A DNA stretch of 64,000 nucleotides, taken from contig JADLFX010000019.1 of assembly GCA_020849665.1 (NCBI GenBank), positions 47,930 through 111,929 of the forward strand, in the 5' to 3' direction. Below, piece by piece: positions 16,732 through 25,207 of this stretch (positions are counted from its first letter, which is position 1; each line of letters opens with the position of its first letter). The notes under the pieces are model-generated. The model saw nothing but the letters and a program-made list of their open reading frames with translations. It did no database searches and was not told where the DNA came from. The stretch is from Planctomycetota bacterium (GTDB lineage Bacteria; Planctomycetota; UBA1135; UBA2386). Position numbers and translations under genes: made by a program.

Positions 16732-19182
16732 ATGCGGCCCGCGGCGAGGTACTCCGCCACCGTGACCGAGAGCGGTTCGGCAGCGGCGAGCCGGAGTGCA
16801 GCTCCGTCTCACGTGAACGGCAAGGAGGCACTCTGCCGTCACTGCCGGCTCCCAGTCCCGCCGGGGTCGCATCACCCCGAGTTCTGCTGCGCCGGCTGCG
16901 AGTTCGTCCACGGCACGCTGGTGGCCGCGGGATTGAGCCGCTTCTACGAGCTGGGCGGGGGCACGGGTCAGCCCGTGGGCCGGAAGGCTCCGCCCATCGA
17001 CCTCGCCTGGCTGCCGGAGCACGAGGCCGCCGCGGTCGTACGCGGCGACACCGTGCGGCTGCACCTGGACGTCCAGGGACTGCGGTGTGCGGCCTGCGTA
17101 TGGCTGATCCAGGAGCTGTGGCGCCGGCGGCCGGGGTCGCTCGGGATGGACCTCAACCCCGCGCTCGGGCAGGCGTCCTTCCTCTACGACCGCCGCGAGC
17201 TCCGGTTCGCCGAGTACGCGACCGAACTGGCCGGCCTGGGCTACCGCCTCGCCCCTGCCAGCAAGCGCAGCGACGCGCGCGACCGCGGGCTCCTGGCGCG
17301 CCTGGGGGTCTGCGCGGCGATCGCGATGAACGTGATGCTCTTCGCGCTCTCCGGCTACCTCGGCCTCGACGCGGCCAGCGAACCGGAGCTCTTCACGGTC
17401 TTCGGCTGGGTGTCGCTCCTGCTCGCCACGGTCTCCGTTCTCGTGGGCGGTCCCGTGTTCTTCCGCGGCGCACTGGCCGGGCTGCGGCACCGGTTCCTGC
17501 ATCTGGACCTGCCGATCTCCCTCGGGATCCTGCTGGCCTGGGCCGGCTCGGTCCATGCGTTCGCGGTGCAGGGTCGGGAGAGCTACTTCGACAGCCTCGC
17601 GGTGTTCGTGACGCTGATGGTCCTGGGCCGCTTCCTGCAGCAGCGTGCCGTGCGGCGCAACCAGGAGTACCTGCTGGCCAACGACGGCGCCGAGCACCTG
17701 CGCGTGCGCCGGATCGAGGGGCATGCCCTGCGCAGCGTGCCCGTGGGCCAGGTGCAGCGGGGCGACCGCCTCTACCTGGTGCCGGGCGAGCTGGTGCCCG
17801 TGCGGGCGAGGCTCGAACGGAGCGCCGGGAGCTTCTCGTTGGACTGGATCCAAGGCGAGTCCGAGCCGCGCGCGTTCGTGGCGGGCGACGTGGTGCCGGC
17901 GGGCGCGTTCCACGCCGGCCGCGAGCCCGCGTTGCTCGAGGCGCAGGCCACCGCACAGGAGAGCGGCCTCCTGCGCCTCCTGGCCACGCCCGAGGGAACG
18001 CGCGAGGACCTGCGCGGGACGAGCCGGTTCTGGGAGCGGCTGAACCGTGCCTATGCCGGTGTCGTGCTGGTGCTCGCCACCCTGGCCGGTCTCGCGTGGG
18101 CCTGGATCGACCCGGCGCGGGCCTTGCCCGTGGCGATCGCCGTGCTGGTGGTGACCTGTCCGTGCGCGACCGGCATCGCCGTGCCGCTGGCCTTCCACCT
18201 GGCCCTGGCCGGGCTGCGGCGCAGCGGTGTGTTCGTGCGTACGGCAGCGCTCCTCGAGAAGGCGCGCGCCGTCCGGCGCGTGGTCTTCGACAAGACCGGC
18301 ACGCTCACCTGGGGCGAGCTGCAGGCACGCGTCCTGCGCGAGCCGTCGGGTGCCGCGCGCGCCACGCTGGCGGCCATGGCGGCGGCGAGCAACCACCCGG
18401 CCAGCCGTGCGATCGCCCGCGCCGTCGCGGGCGACGCGGCTCCGTTCCGCGAGGATCTGGCCGTGCGCGAGGTGCCGGGGCAGGGACTGGAAGCGGAGCT
18501 GGACGGCGCGCGCTGGCGCCTGGGCGCGCCGCGCTTCGCCCTCGGAGAGACGAACGCGGGCGGCGAGGACGGCCTGGTGCTCTTCACGCGCGACGGGCAC
18601 GTGGAGGGTTGCTTCGCAATGGAGGAGTCGTTCCGGGCCGGGTTCGCCCAGGAGATCGCGGCGCTGCGCGCCGCCGGCTGCGAGGTGCACCTGCTCAGCG
18701 GCGACCGGCGTGCCAAGGTCGAGCGCGCCGCGGAGACGCTCGGCGTGGACCGCGCCCACGTGCGGGCCGAGCTGGCGCCCGAGGCCAAGGCCGCGTATGT
18801 GCGGGCGATGGATCGCGGCGACACCATGATGGTCGGGGACGGCCTCAACGACGCGCCCGCGTTCGAGGCTGCATTCTGCGCCGGCACGCCCGCGCTCGAC
18901 CGGCCGGTGCTGCCCGCGCGCGCCGACTTCTGCTTCCTCGGCAACGGCTCCGGCGCCGTGAGCCGCGTGCTCGCGGCCGGTCACCGCTTCCGCGCCGTGG
19001 TGGTGGCCAACCTGGCGCTGGGCTTCACGTACAACGTGGGCGCAGTGGCGGCGGCGCTGCTCGGCTGGATGACGCCGCTCTGGGCGGCGGTGCTCATGCC
19101 GATCAGCTCGCTCACGCTGCTCCTCCACACCTGGTTGCGGATGCGCGTCCCTGCGCCCGCGGGAGCAGCGGCATGGACGTGA
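16732..19182 (+). CDS. ccoI: Copper-translocating P1B-type ATPase CcoI/FixI
   Basis: 816-residue inner-membrane P-type ATPase needed for copper delivery to cbb3 oxidase. In order: N-terminal metal-binding domain with CRHC and FCCAGC pairs; an HMA domain with CAAC; membrane segments; actuator loop GESEP; the ion-binding TCPCA (CPC at about 476-478); the phosphorylated Asp in DKTGTLT (about 520); SNHPASRA (HP locus); and GDGLND. Start is uncertain: ATG 16732 is chosen from the possible promoter; TTG 16720 and GTG 16813 are alternatives, the latter placing the first Cys pair nearer the N-terminus. Overlaps ccoS by 10 bases. Confidence 0.93.
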   Translation: MRPAARYSATVTESGSAAASRSAAPSHVNGKEALCRHCRLPVPPGSHHPEFCCAGCEFVHGTLVAAGLSRFYELGGGTGQPVGRKAPPIDLAWLPEHEAAAVVRGDTVRLHLDVQGLRCAACVWLIQELWRRRPGSLGMDLNPALGQASFLYDRRELRFAEYATELAGLGYRLAPASKRSDARDRGLLARLGVCAAIAMNVMLFALSGYLGLDAASEPELFTVFGWVSLLLATVSVLVGGPVFFRGALAGLRHRFLHLDLPISLGILLAWAGSVHAFAVQGRESYFDSLAVFVTLMVLGRFLQQRAVRRNQEYLLANDGAEHLRVRRIEGHALRSVPVGQVQRGDRLYLVPGELVPVRARLERSAGSFSLDWIQGESEPRAFVAGDVVPAGAFHAGREPALLEAQATAQESGLLRLLATPEGTREDLRGTSRFWERLNRAYAGVVLVLATLAGLAWAWIDPARALPVAIAVLVVTCPCATGIAVPLAFHLALAGLRRSGVFVRTAALLEKARAVRRVVFDKTGTLTWGELQARVLREPSGAARATLAAMAAASNHPASRAIARAVAGDAAPFREDLAVREVPGQGLEAELDGARWRLGAPRFALGETNAGGEDGLVLFTRDGHVEGCFAMEESFRAGFAQEIAALRAAGCEVHLLSGDRRAKVERAAETLGVDRAHVRAELAPEAKAAYVRAMDRGDTMMVGDGLNDAPAFEAAFCAGTPALDRPVLPARADFCFLGNGSGAVSRVLAAGHRFRAVVVANLALGFTYNVGAVAAALLGWMTPLWAAVLMPISSLTLLLHTWLRMRVPAPAGAAAWT

Positions 19183-19388
19183 TCCCCCTGCTGGTGCTGA
19201 TCAGCCTGGGCCTCGTCGCCATCGGGGTGGCGTTCTTCCTGTGGTCGGTGCGCCTCGGCGACCACGAGCACGCCGACCGCCTGGCCCTGCTGCCCCTGGA
19301 GGACGACCCGGCGGGGACGCCTCCTGCCGCCCGGCCTCCCGCCGTGCCGGTGCCGAACCCTTCGACCCCACGAGAACAGGAACCATGA
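19173..19388 (+). CDS. ccoS: cbb3-type cytochrome oxidase assembly protein CcoS
   Basis: 71 residues: one membrane helix (IPLLVLISLGLVAIGVAFFLW), then the conserved SVRLGDHEHAD stretch resembling the family pattern after the helix, and a Pro-rich tail. CcoS is required for cofactor insertion into the oxidase. It overlaps ccoI by 10 bases and the ccoNO start by 4 (ATGA), so the three are translationally coupled. Confidence 0.88.
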   Translation: MDVIPLLVLISLGLVAIGVAFFLWSVRLGDHEHADRLALLPLEDDPAGTPPAARPPAVPVPNPSTPREQEP

Positions 19389-21691
19389 CCTCGACCACGA
19401 GCTCGGTGACCGTGCCGGTCACCTACGACGACAAGTCCGTACGGGGCTTCATCTTCTTTTCGGTGTTCTGGGGCCTCATCGGAATGCTGGTGGGGCTGCT
19501 CGCGGCGCTCCAGCTGAGCTTCCCGGGGCTCAACTTCGATCTGCCCTGGCTGACCTTCAGCCGGATCCGTCCCCTGCACACCAACGCGGTCGTCTTCGCG
19601 CTGGTGGGCAACATGATGTTCGCGGGGATCTACTACTCCACGCAGCGCCTGCTCAAGACCCGGATGGCCAGCGACCTGCTGTCGAAGGTCCACCTGTGGG
19701 GCTGGCAGCTGATCGTCGTGGCCGCGGCGGTGACCCTGCCCCTCGGGATCACGCAATCGAAGGAGTACGCCGAGCTGGAGTGGCCGATCGACCTCATGGT
19801 CGTGGTGGTCTGGGTCGCGTTCGCGGTCAACTTCTTCTGGACCCTGGCGATCCGCAACGAGCGCAACATCTACGTCGCGATCTGGTTCTACATCGCCACG
19901 ATCCTGACGGTGGCGATGCTCTACATCGTCAACAACCTCGCGCTGCCGATCGCAGGCACCAAGAGCTACGGAATCTTCGCCGGCGGCCAGGACGCGCTCA
20001 CGCAGTGGTGGTACGGGCACAACGCGGTCGCGTTCTTCCTGACCACGCCGATCCTCGGGATCATGTACTACTTCCTCCCGAAGGCGGCGGAGCGGCCGGT
20101 GTACAGCTACCGGCTCTCGATCGTGCACTTCTGGGGGCTGGTGTTCATCTACATCTGGGCCGGCCCGCACCACCTGCTCTACACCGCGCTGCCGGTGTGG
20201 GCGCAATCGCTGGGCATGCTCTTCTCCCTGATGCTCTGGGCGCCGTCCTGGGGCGGGATGCTGAACGGCCTGCTCACGCTGCGCGGCGCGTGGCACAAGG
20301 TGCGCACCGATCCGGTGCTCAAGTTCTTCGTCGCCGGCGTGACCTTCTACGGCATGTCGACGTTCGAGGGCCCGCTGCTCTCGATCAAGAGCGTGAACGC
20401 GCTGGGCCACTACACCGACTGGATCATCGCGCACGTGCACGGCGGCGCGCTGGGCTGGAACGGCTTCATGGCCGCGGGGATGTTCTACTGGCTCGTGCCG
20501 CGCCTCTTCGGCACCCAGCTGCACAGCCGCGGGCTCGCCGACTTCCACTTCTGGATCGGGACGTTCGGGATCCTCCTCTACATGGTGGCCATGTGGGTGG
20601 GCGGCGTCACCCACGGCCTCATGTGGCGCGCCGAGAACCCCGACGGCGGCCTGACCTATCCGCAGTGGGCGGAGGTGATCGAGGCCGTCCTGCCGATGTA
20701 CATGCTGCGCAGCATCGGCGGCACGCTCTACCTGCTCGGCTGGGGTCTGATGATCTACAACCTGCTCGCGACCGTGCGCGGCAGGCAGCCGGTGGCGGTG
20801 ACGGTCACGGTGCCGAAGCTGGAGAGCACCGCGCTGCCCAGCTCGGCGCGGCTGATCTTCAGCACGCCGATCGCGATCTCGGTCCTGGGCTGCGTCGCCG
20901 GCGTGCTCTTCGGCCTGGGCAACCTCGCCCTCTCCACGGTGATGCTGGTGTTCCTGCTCATGCTCGTGGTCTGGGCCGGGTTCCTGATGTACCACTCGAC
21001 GGGCACCGGCAAGCACGTCTGGCACCAGATGATCGAGGGCCGGCCGCTGGCGTTCTCGATCCTGACCATGCTGGCGGTGATGGTGGGCGGCATCGTGCAG
21101 CTGGTCCCGGGCCTGGTCCTGGAGAAGAAGGTGCCGCTCACCGCCAGCGGCGAGTACGCGGTGGCCCCGTACACCCCGCTCGAACTGGAGGGCCGCGACG
21201 TCTACGTGCGCGAGGGCTGCTACGTCTGCCACTCGCAGATGATCCGCCCCTTCCGCTCGGAGTTCCTGCGCTACGGCGAGCCCTCGCGCCTGGAGGAGTC
21301 GATGTGGGACCACCCGTTCCAGTGGGGCTCGAAGCGCACCGGCCCGGACCTCGCGCGCGTGGGCGGCAAGTACGGCGACGACTGGCACTACCGGCACATG
21401 CTGAACCCGCGCGACCTGGTCGGTGCCTCCAACATGCCCGCCTATCCCTGGCTCCGCGACGCCAAGGTGGACACCGCGCGCACGTCCACCAAGCTGGCGG
21501 CGATGCGCAGGCTGGGAGTGCCCTACAAGGCCGAGGAGATCCAGGGCGCGGCGGGTGCGCTGCTGGAGCAGGGTCGCAGGATCGCCGAGGGGTTGGCCGC
21601 GAAGGGCCTGCCGCTCGCGGCGGACAGCGAACTCACGGCGCTGATCGCCTTCCTGCAGCGCCTGGGCAAGAACGCGGTGGGCCAGAACTGA
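19385..21691 (+). CDS. ccoNO: cbb3-type cytochrome c oxidase, fused subunits I and II (CcoN-CcoO)
   Basis: 768 residues joining the catalytic subunit CcoN and the monohaem subunit CcoO. The CcoN part has the haem and CuB ligands: HTNAVVFALVGNMM, YGHNAVAFFLT, IWAGPHHLLY and DWIIAHVHGGALGWNG, plus STFEGPLLSIKSVNALGHYTDW (first part). An added hydrophobic stretch (about 490-545) links to a CcoO anchor helix, followed by the haem c site CYVCH near 612-616 and later NMPAYPWL with the Met ligand. Reduces O2 to water with proton pumping, using cytochrome c. Fused subunits I/II occur in Planctomycetota and some Bacteroidota. Confidence 0.93.
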   Translation: MTSTTSSVTVPVTYDDKSVRGFIFFSVFWGLIGMLVGLLAALQLSFPGLNFDLPWLTFSRIRPLHTNAVVFALVGNMMFAGIYYSTQRLLKTRMASDLLSKVHLWGWQLIVVAAAVTLPLGITQSKEYAELEWPIDLMVVVVWVAFAVNFFWTLAIRNERNIYVAIWFYIATILTVAMLYIVNNLALPIAGTKSYGIFAGGQDALTQWWYGHNAVAFFLTTPILGIMYYFLPKAAERPVYSYRLSIVHFWGLVFIYIWAGPHHLLYTALPVWAQSLGMLFSLMLWAPSWGGMLNGLLTLRGAWHKVRTDPVLKFFVAGVTFYGMSTFEGPLLSIKSVNALGHYTDWIIAHVHGGALGWNGFMAAGMFYWLVPRLFGTQLHSRGLADFHFWIGTFGILLYMVAMWVGGVTHGLMWRAENPDGGLTYPQWAEVIEAVLPMYMLRSIGGTLYLLGWGLMIYNLLATVRGRQPVAVTVTVPKLESTALPSSARLIFSTPIAISVLGCVAGVLFGLGNLALSTVMLVFLLMLVVWAGFLMYHSTGTGKHVWHQMIEGRPLAFSILTMLAVMVGGIVQLVPGLVLEKKVPLTASGEYAVAPYTPLELEGRDVYVREGCYVCHSQMIRPFRSEFLRYGEPSRLEESMWDHPFQWGSKRTGPDLARVGGKYGDDWHYRHMLNPRDLVGASNMPAYPWLRDAKVDTARTSTKLAAMRRLGVPYKAEEIQGAAGALLEQGRRIAEGLAAKGLPLAADSELTALIAFLQRLGKNAVGQN

Positions 21692-21706
21692 AATCGAGGA
21701 CGACCC

Positions 21707-21868
21707 ATGTGGCAGAAACTCTTCTCAGGCAGCGAGTGGCTCGAACTGCCGCTCGTGACCCTCGTGTTCTTCGTGGCGACCTTCGTGGGCGCGTGTCTGT
21801 GGGCGTTCGCGCGCCGGCGCAGCGGCCACTATGACCGCATGGCCCGGATGCCCCTGCAGGAGGACTGA
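21707..21868 (+). CDS. ccoQ: Small cbb3 oxidase subunit, CcoQ-like
   Basis: 53 residues, one membrane helix (LVTLVFFVATFVGACLWAF) followed by a basic RRRSGHYDRMAR segment, which is the CcoQ/FixQ layout. It lies 15 bp after ccoNO and 2 bp before ccoP. CcoQ stabilises the oxidase complex. Position and topology support the call; sequence is too short for more. Confidence 0.75.
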   Translation: MWQKLFSGSEWLELPLVTLVFFVATFVGACLWAFARRRSGHYDRMARMPLQED

Positions 21869-21870
21869 CC

Positions 21871-22431
21871 ATGACCCAGCAAGACCAGGTCCGCGACCAC
21901 GACTTCGACGGGATCCGGGAATTCGACAACCGGCTGCCGAACTGGTGGCTGTGGTCGTTCTATCTCGCCTGCATCTTCTCGGTGATCTACTGGGTGCACT
22001 ACCACGTGCTGCGCACGGGTGCCGCGCCGCTGCAGGAGTACGCCATGGAGATGAAGGCCGCCGATGAGCGCGCGGCGGCGGAGCTCGCCAGGAGTCCGGT
22101 CGACGACGCCTCCCTGCTGGCCCTGGCGCAGGACGCCGCGGCGGTGGCGGAGGGCAGGAAGGTCTTCATGACGCCCGGACAGTGCGTCACCTGCCACAAG
22201 GAGGACGGCGGCGGGCTGGTGGGGCCGAACCTGACCGACAACGCCTGGATCCACGGCGGCTCGCCCATGGCCATCCACAAGACCATCAGCAAGGGCGTCC
22301 CCGAGAAGGGCATGCAGGCCTGGGAGGCGCTGCTGGGGCCGGCCAAGGTGCGCCAGGTCACGGCGTTCGTGCTCACCCTGAAGGGCAAGAACGCCCCGAA
22401 CGGCAAGGCACCCGAAGGCAAGGTCGAGTGA
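21871..22431 (+). CDS. ccoP: cbb3 oxidase subunit III CcoP, mono-haem form
   Basis: 186 residues. N-terminal CcoP signature DFDGIREFDNRLPNWWLW, a membrane helix (SFYLACIFSVIYWVHY), a linker, and one cytochrome c domain with CVTCH at about 105-109 and the Met ligand in EKGMQAW. Canonical CcoP has two haem c sites and is about 300 residues; only one CxxCH is present here. It passes electrons from soluble cytochrome c to CcoO. The gene is intact: it follows ccoQ by 2 bp and leads to ccoG. Confidence 0.92.
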   Translation: MTQQDQVRDHDFDGIREFDNRLPNWWLWSFYLACIFSVIYWVHYHVLRTGAAPLQEYAMEMKAADERAAAELARSPVDDASLLALAQDAAAVAEGRKVFMTPGQCVTCHKEDGGGLVGPNLTDNAWIHGGSPMAIHKTISKGVPEKGMQAWEALLGPAKVRQVTAFVLTLKGKNAPNGKAPEGKVE

Positions 22432-22491
22432 CGCGGACCGCGGCGTGGCCGCCGGAAAGACGGCGCGACCTGCCGCGTTCGTGAGGGAGCG

Positions 22492-23913
22492 ATGTCCACC
22501 GCGCCCCCCACGCAGCGTCGTCCCGACCTGGACACGCTGTACTGCCTCAATCCGGACGGATCGCGCAACACGATCCACACGGCGGACGTGCGCGGCCGCT
22601 ACCAGGTGCGCAAGAAGCTCGTCTGGGCCGTGCTGGTGGCGATCTATCTGATCCTGCCGTGGGTCCAGGTCGGCGGCCGTCAGGCGATCCTGATCGACAT
22701 CCAGGCGCGGCACTTCTACCTCTTCGGCCACACCTTCAACGCCCAGGACTTCTACCTGGCGTTCTTCTTCCTCACCGGGATCGGCTTCGGCCTGATCGTG
22801 GTGAGCGCGCTGTGGGGGCGGATCTGGTGCGGCTTCGCCTGCCCGCACACGGTGTTCCTGGAGGGCTTCTTCCGCCGGATCGAACGCTGGATCGACGGGC
22901 CGCCCGCGAAGCAGAAGGAACTGCGCGCCATGCCCTGGAACGGCGCGAAGGTGCGCAAGCGCGTGGTGAAGCACGGCCTCTACCTGGCGATGTCGTTCGT
23001 CCTCGCCCACACGCTGCTCAGCTGGTTCGTGCCGGCGCGCGAACTCGGGGCGATCGTGACCGGCTCGCCCGCCGCGCACCCCACGGCGTTCGGCTTCGTG
23101 CTCCTCGCCACGGGCCTGATGTACCTGAACTTCTCGTGGTTCCGCGAGCAGCTCTGCCTGATCGTCTGCCCGTACGGGCGGCTGCAGAGCGTGCTCTACG
23201 ACCGCGACACCGTGCAGGTGACCTACGACCACACGCGGGGCGAGCCGCGTGGCAAGTATCACGCCGAGGGGCGCGGACACTGCATCGACTGCTACCGCTG
23301 CGTGGCCGTGTGCCCGACCGGCATCGACATCCGCAACGGCTCGCAGATGGAGTGCGTGGGCTGCTCCAACTGCGTCGACGCGTGCGACGAGGTGATGGCG
23401 AAGCTGGGCCAGCCGAAGGGCCTGATCCGCTACGACTCGCTCAACGGGATCGAGTCCGGCAGCCGGCGCTTCTGGCGGCCGCGGGTGTTCCTCTATGGCG
23501 TCCTGCTGCTCGTCGGACTCGGCGTGTTCACGTTCGCCGCGTCCCGGCGCACGGGCTTCGAGGCCAGCCTGCTGCGCATGCAGGGTCCGCTCTTCGAAGT
23601 GCAGGGGGAACAGGTCCGCAACGGGCTCACCCTGCACCTGATCAACAAGCTGCCGCGCAAGGAGACCTTCACCCTCGAGGTCGGCGTGCACGACGCGGGC
23701 GTGCCGGTGCCGGCGGAGTGCATCGTCCCGGTGCCGGAGAGCGACGGCGTGCTGCGGGTCGAGCTGGATTCGCTGCGGGACCTGCGGGTCCCGGTGTTCG
23801 TCCTGGTGCCGCGGGACGCGGTACGCGAGGGCATCGAGGTGCGCGTGGTCGTGCGCGGCGGCGGGGAGGAGCGGGTGGCGCGCGCGAAGTTCGCCGGCCC
23901 GCTGCAGCGGTGA
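22492..23913 (+). CDS. ccoG: cbb3 oxidase accessory ferredoxin CcoG
   Basis: 473-residue membrane protein with five or so helices and a cytoplasmic pair of 4Fe-4S motifs (HCIDCYRCVAVCP and CVGCSNCVDAC, about 260-300). C-terminal Ig-like domain (about 350-473). Also has the family WGRIWCGFACPHTVFLEG in the first half, in which two cysteines sit at the membrane. CcoG is a cupric reductase that helps build the CuB site. The stop overlaps the next ATG by one base (TGATG). Confidence 0.93.
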   Translation: MSTAPPTQRRPDLDTLYCLNPDGSRNTIHTADVRGRYQVRKKLVWAVLVAIYLILPWVQVGGRQAILIDIQARHFYLFGHTFNAQDFYLAFFFLTGIGFGLIVVSALWGRIWCGFACPHTVFLEGFFRRIERWIDGPPAKQKELRAMPWNGAKVRKRVVKHGLYLAMSFVLAHTLLSWFVPARELGAIVTGSPAAHPTAFGFVLLATGLMYLNFSWFREQLCLIVCPYGRLQSVLYDRDTVQVTYDHTRGEPRGKYHAEGRGHCIDCYRCVAVCPTGIDIRNGSQMECVGCSNCVDACDEVMAKLGQPKGLIRYDSLNGIESGSRRFWRPRVFLYGVLLLVGLGVFTFAASRRTGFEASLLRMQGPLFEVQGEQVRNGLTLHLINKLPRKETFTLEVGVHDAGVPVPAECIVPVPESDGVLRVELDSLRDLRVPVFVLVPRDAVREGIEVRVVVRGGGEERVARAKFAGPLQR

Positions 23914-24035
23914 TGCGCAAGCTCCTCGCCGAGAAGCCGTGGATCCTCGTGGTGATCGCCCTCGCCGCCTCGTTCCTGGCCGGGGTGGCGATGCTGATCC
24001 TCGCCGCCACCCACCCCCCCGTGCCGCTGCGCTAG
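23913..24035 (+). CDS. 40-residue membrane peptide at the CcoH/FixH position
   Basis: A short basic N-terminus (MRKLLAEKPW), one hydrophobic helix of about 23 residues, and a Pro-rich end. It is coupled to ccoG through TGATG. CcoH/FixH proteins start with a PW motif and one helix in exactly this position but carry a periplasmic domain of about 100 residues, which is missing here. It is either a reduced CcoH or an unrelated small subunit. No frameshift that would restore the missing domain is visible before the next gene. Confidence 0.6.
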   Translation: MRKLLAEKPWILVVIALAASFLAGVAMLILAATHPPVPLR

Positions 24036-24079
24036 CCGGAGCGGGAATCCTGCGCGCCGGCCGCTATGGTTCCGCGCGC

Positions 24080-25150
24080 ATGGGGATCCAGCCGCCATCC
24101 TCCTCGCCTGCCGCGGCCGCCTGCGCCGCCTTGCTCCTCGCCGCCGGCGGCAGCGCGCAGAACCACTTCACCTCGCCGCCGGGCCGGGCGGCGAGCGAAG
24201 GCGCGAGCGCGGCCGCCACCTCGCAGCCGTTCCACAACCCGTCGGGCCGCTATCAGTACGTCGACGGCGACCAGCGCGGCACCGCCCGCCCGGCGCTCCA
24301 GGCCCTCGAGCTGCGGCGCGATGGCCTGGCGCCGATGGGGAACTTCGGCCCGCGCAGCACCGTGGTCACGCTGGTGATGGCGCACGCCGACCTGGCGCGC
24401 GTCGGCACGACGTTCGCCGCCAACTACAAGGACGCCCCGGTGACGGTGTTCGCGCGCAAGACCGTGCAGCTTCCCGATCACGCCGCGCCGCCCGCGGTGA
24501 CGCCGGCGCCGTGGACGGTGGCGTTCCCCTTCGACGTGCCGTTCTCCTACAACGGCACCGACGACCTGCTCTGGGAGGTGCGCGCCGAGCAGACCACGCC
24601 CGCGGGGCCCTTCTCGCTGGACGCGGAGGACGGATGGCCGCTCGGCCGCGGGCTGCTGCGCTACCTCGGGGTGCCGTGCACCACGCCGAACGGCCGCTTC
24701 GACGCCTTCGGCGTCGCGCCGGAGACCGCTGCCGATGGCACGGTCACGCTCCGCACCCATGCCCGGGGCGCGCCGGGCGGCGCGCCTGCGGTCCTGACCC
24801 TGGGCACCGTCGATCCGGGCATCGGGGGGCTCTTCTGCACCGTCCTGCACACCAACGTGGAGATCGCGCTGCCGGTCCCTGTCGGCGCCGGCGGCGCGAT
24901 CGGCTCGGCGGAGCAGCCGCTGCGCCTCGCGTTCCCGTTCTTCGGCCGGGTCGAGGTGTTCGGCCAGTACGCGGCATTCGACGCGGGACAGGCCGGCCTG
25001 CCGTACGCACTCTCGGACGGCATGGGGATGTACGTGGTGGAGGCATCGTTCGGGACGCGCGTGGTGCGGGTCGTCGAGCCGCGCGATGCGAACGCCAGCG
25101 TCGGCGCGCGCAGCGAGATCCTGGTTCCGGTGGCGCGCTTGCGCTACTGA
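24080..25150 (+). CDS. Secreted protein of unknown function
   Basis: 356 residues. Signal peptide-like N-terminus (hydrophobic AAAACAALLLAAGGSAQ, cleavage after Ala-Gln), then a Pro/Gly/Ala-rich beta-type protein without a domain I recognise. Visible features: STVVTLVMAHADLA, VAFPFDVPFSYNGTDDLLWEV, and two C-terminal blocks with FPFFGRVEVFGQYAAFD. The pattern of short beta repeats suggests an extracellular or surface-layer protein. A TATGGT -10 box ends 9 nt before the ATG. It follows the cbb3 operon by 44 bp but nothing ties it to respiration. Confidence 0.65.
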   Translation: MGIQPPSSSPAAAACAALLLAAGGSAQNHFTSPPGRAASEGASAAATSQPFHNPSGRYQYVDGDQRGTARPALQALELRRDGLAPMGNFGPRSTVVTLVMAHADLARVGTTFAANYKDAPVTVFARKTVQLPDHAAPPAVTPAPWTVAFPFDVPFSYNGTDDLLWEVRAEQTTPAGPFSLDAEDGWPLGRGLLRYLGVPCTTPNGRFDAFGVAPETAADGTVTLRTHARGAPGGAPAVLTLGTVDPGIGGLFCTVLHTNVEIALPVPVGAGGAIGSAEQPLRLAFPFFGRVEVFGQYAAFDAGQAGLPYALSDGMGMYVVEASFGTRVVRVVEPRDANASVGARSEILVPVARLRY

Positions 25151-25207
25151 TGGCGCAACGCCGCGGCGCGGCGCCCGCCACCGGGCGCGTGCTCCTGCGA
25201 TCCCGTC

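Noticed and set aside
15709..19128. Open minus-strand frame of over 1100 codons spanning ccoI and the SafE-like gene
   Set aside because: Only the last 219 codons look like a protein; the rest is antisense to ccoI, which has all P-type ATPase motifs.
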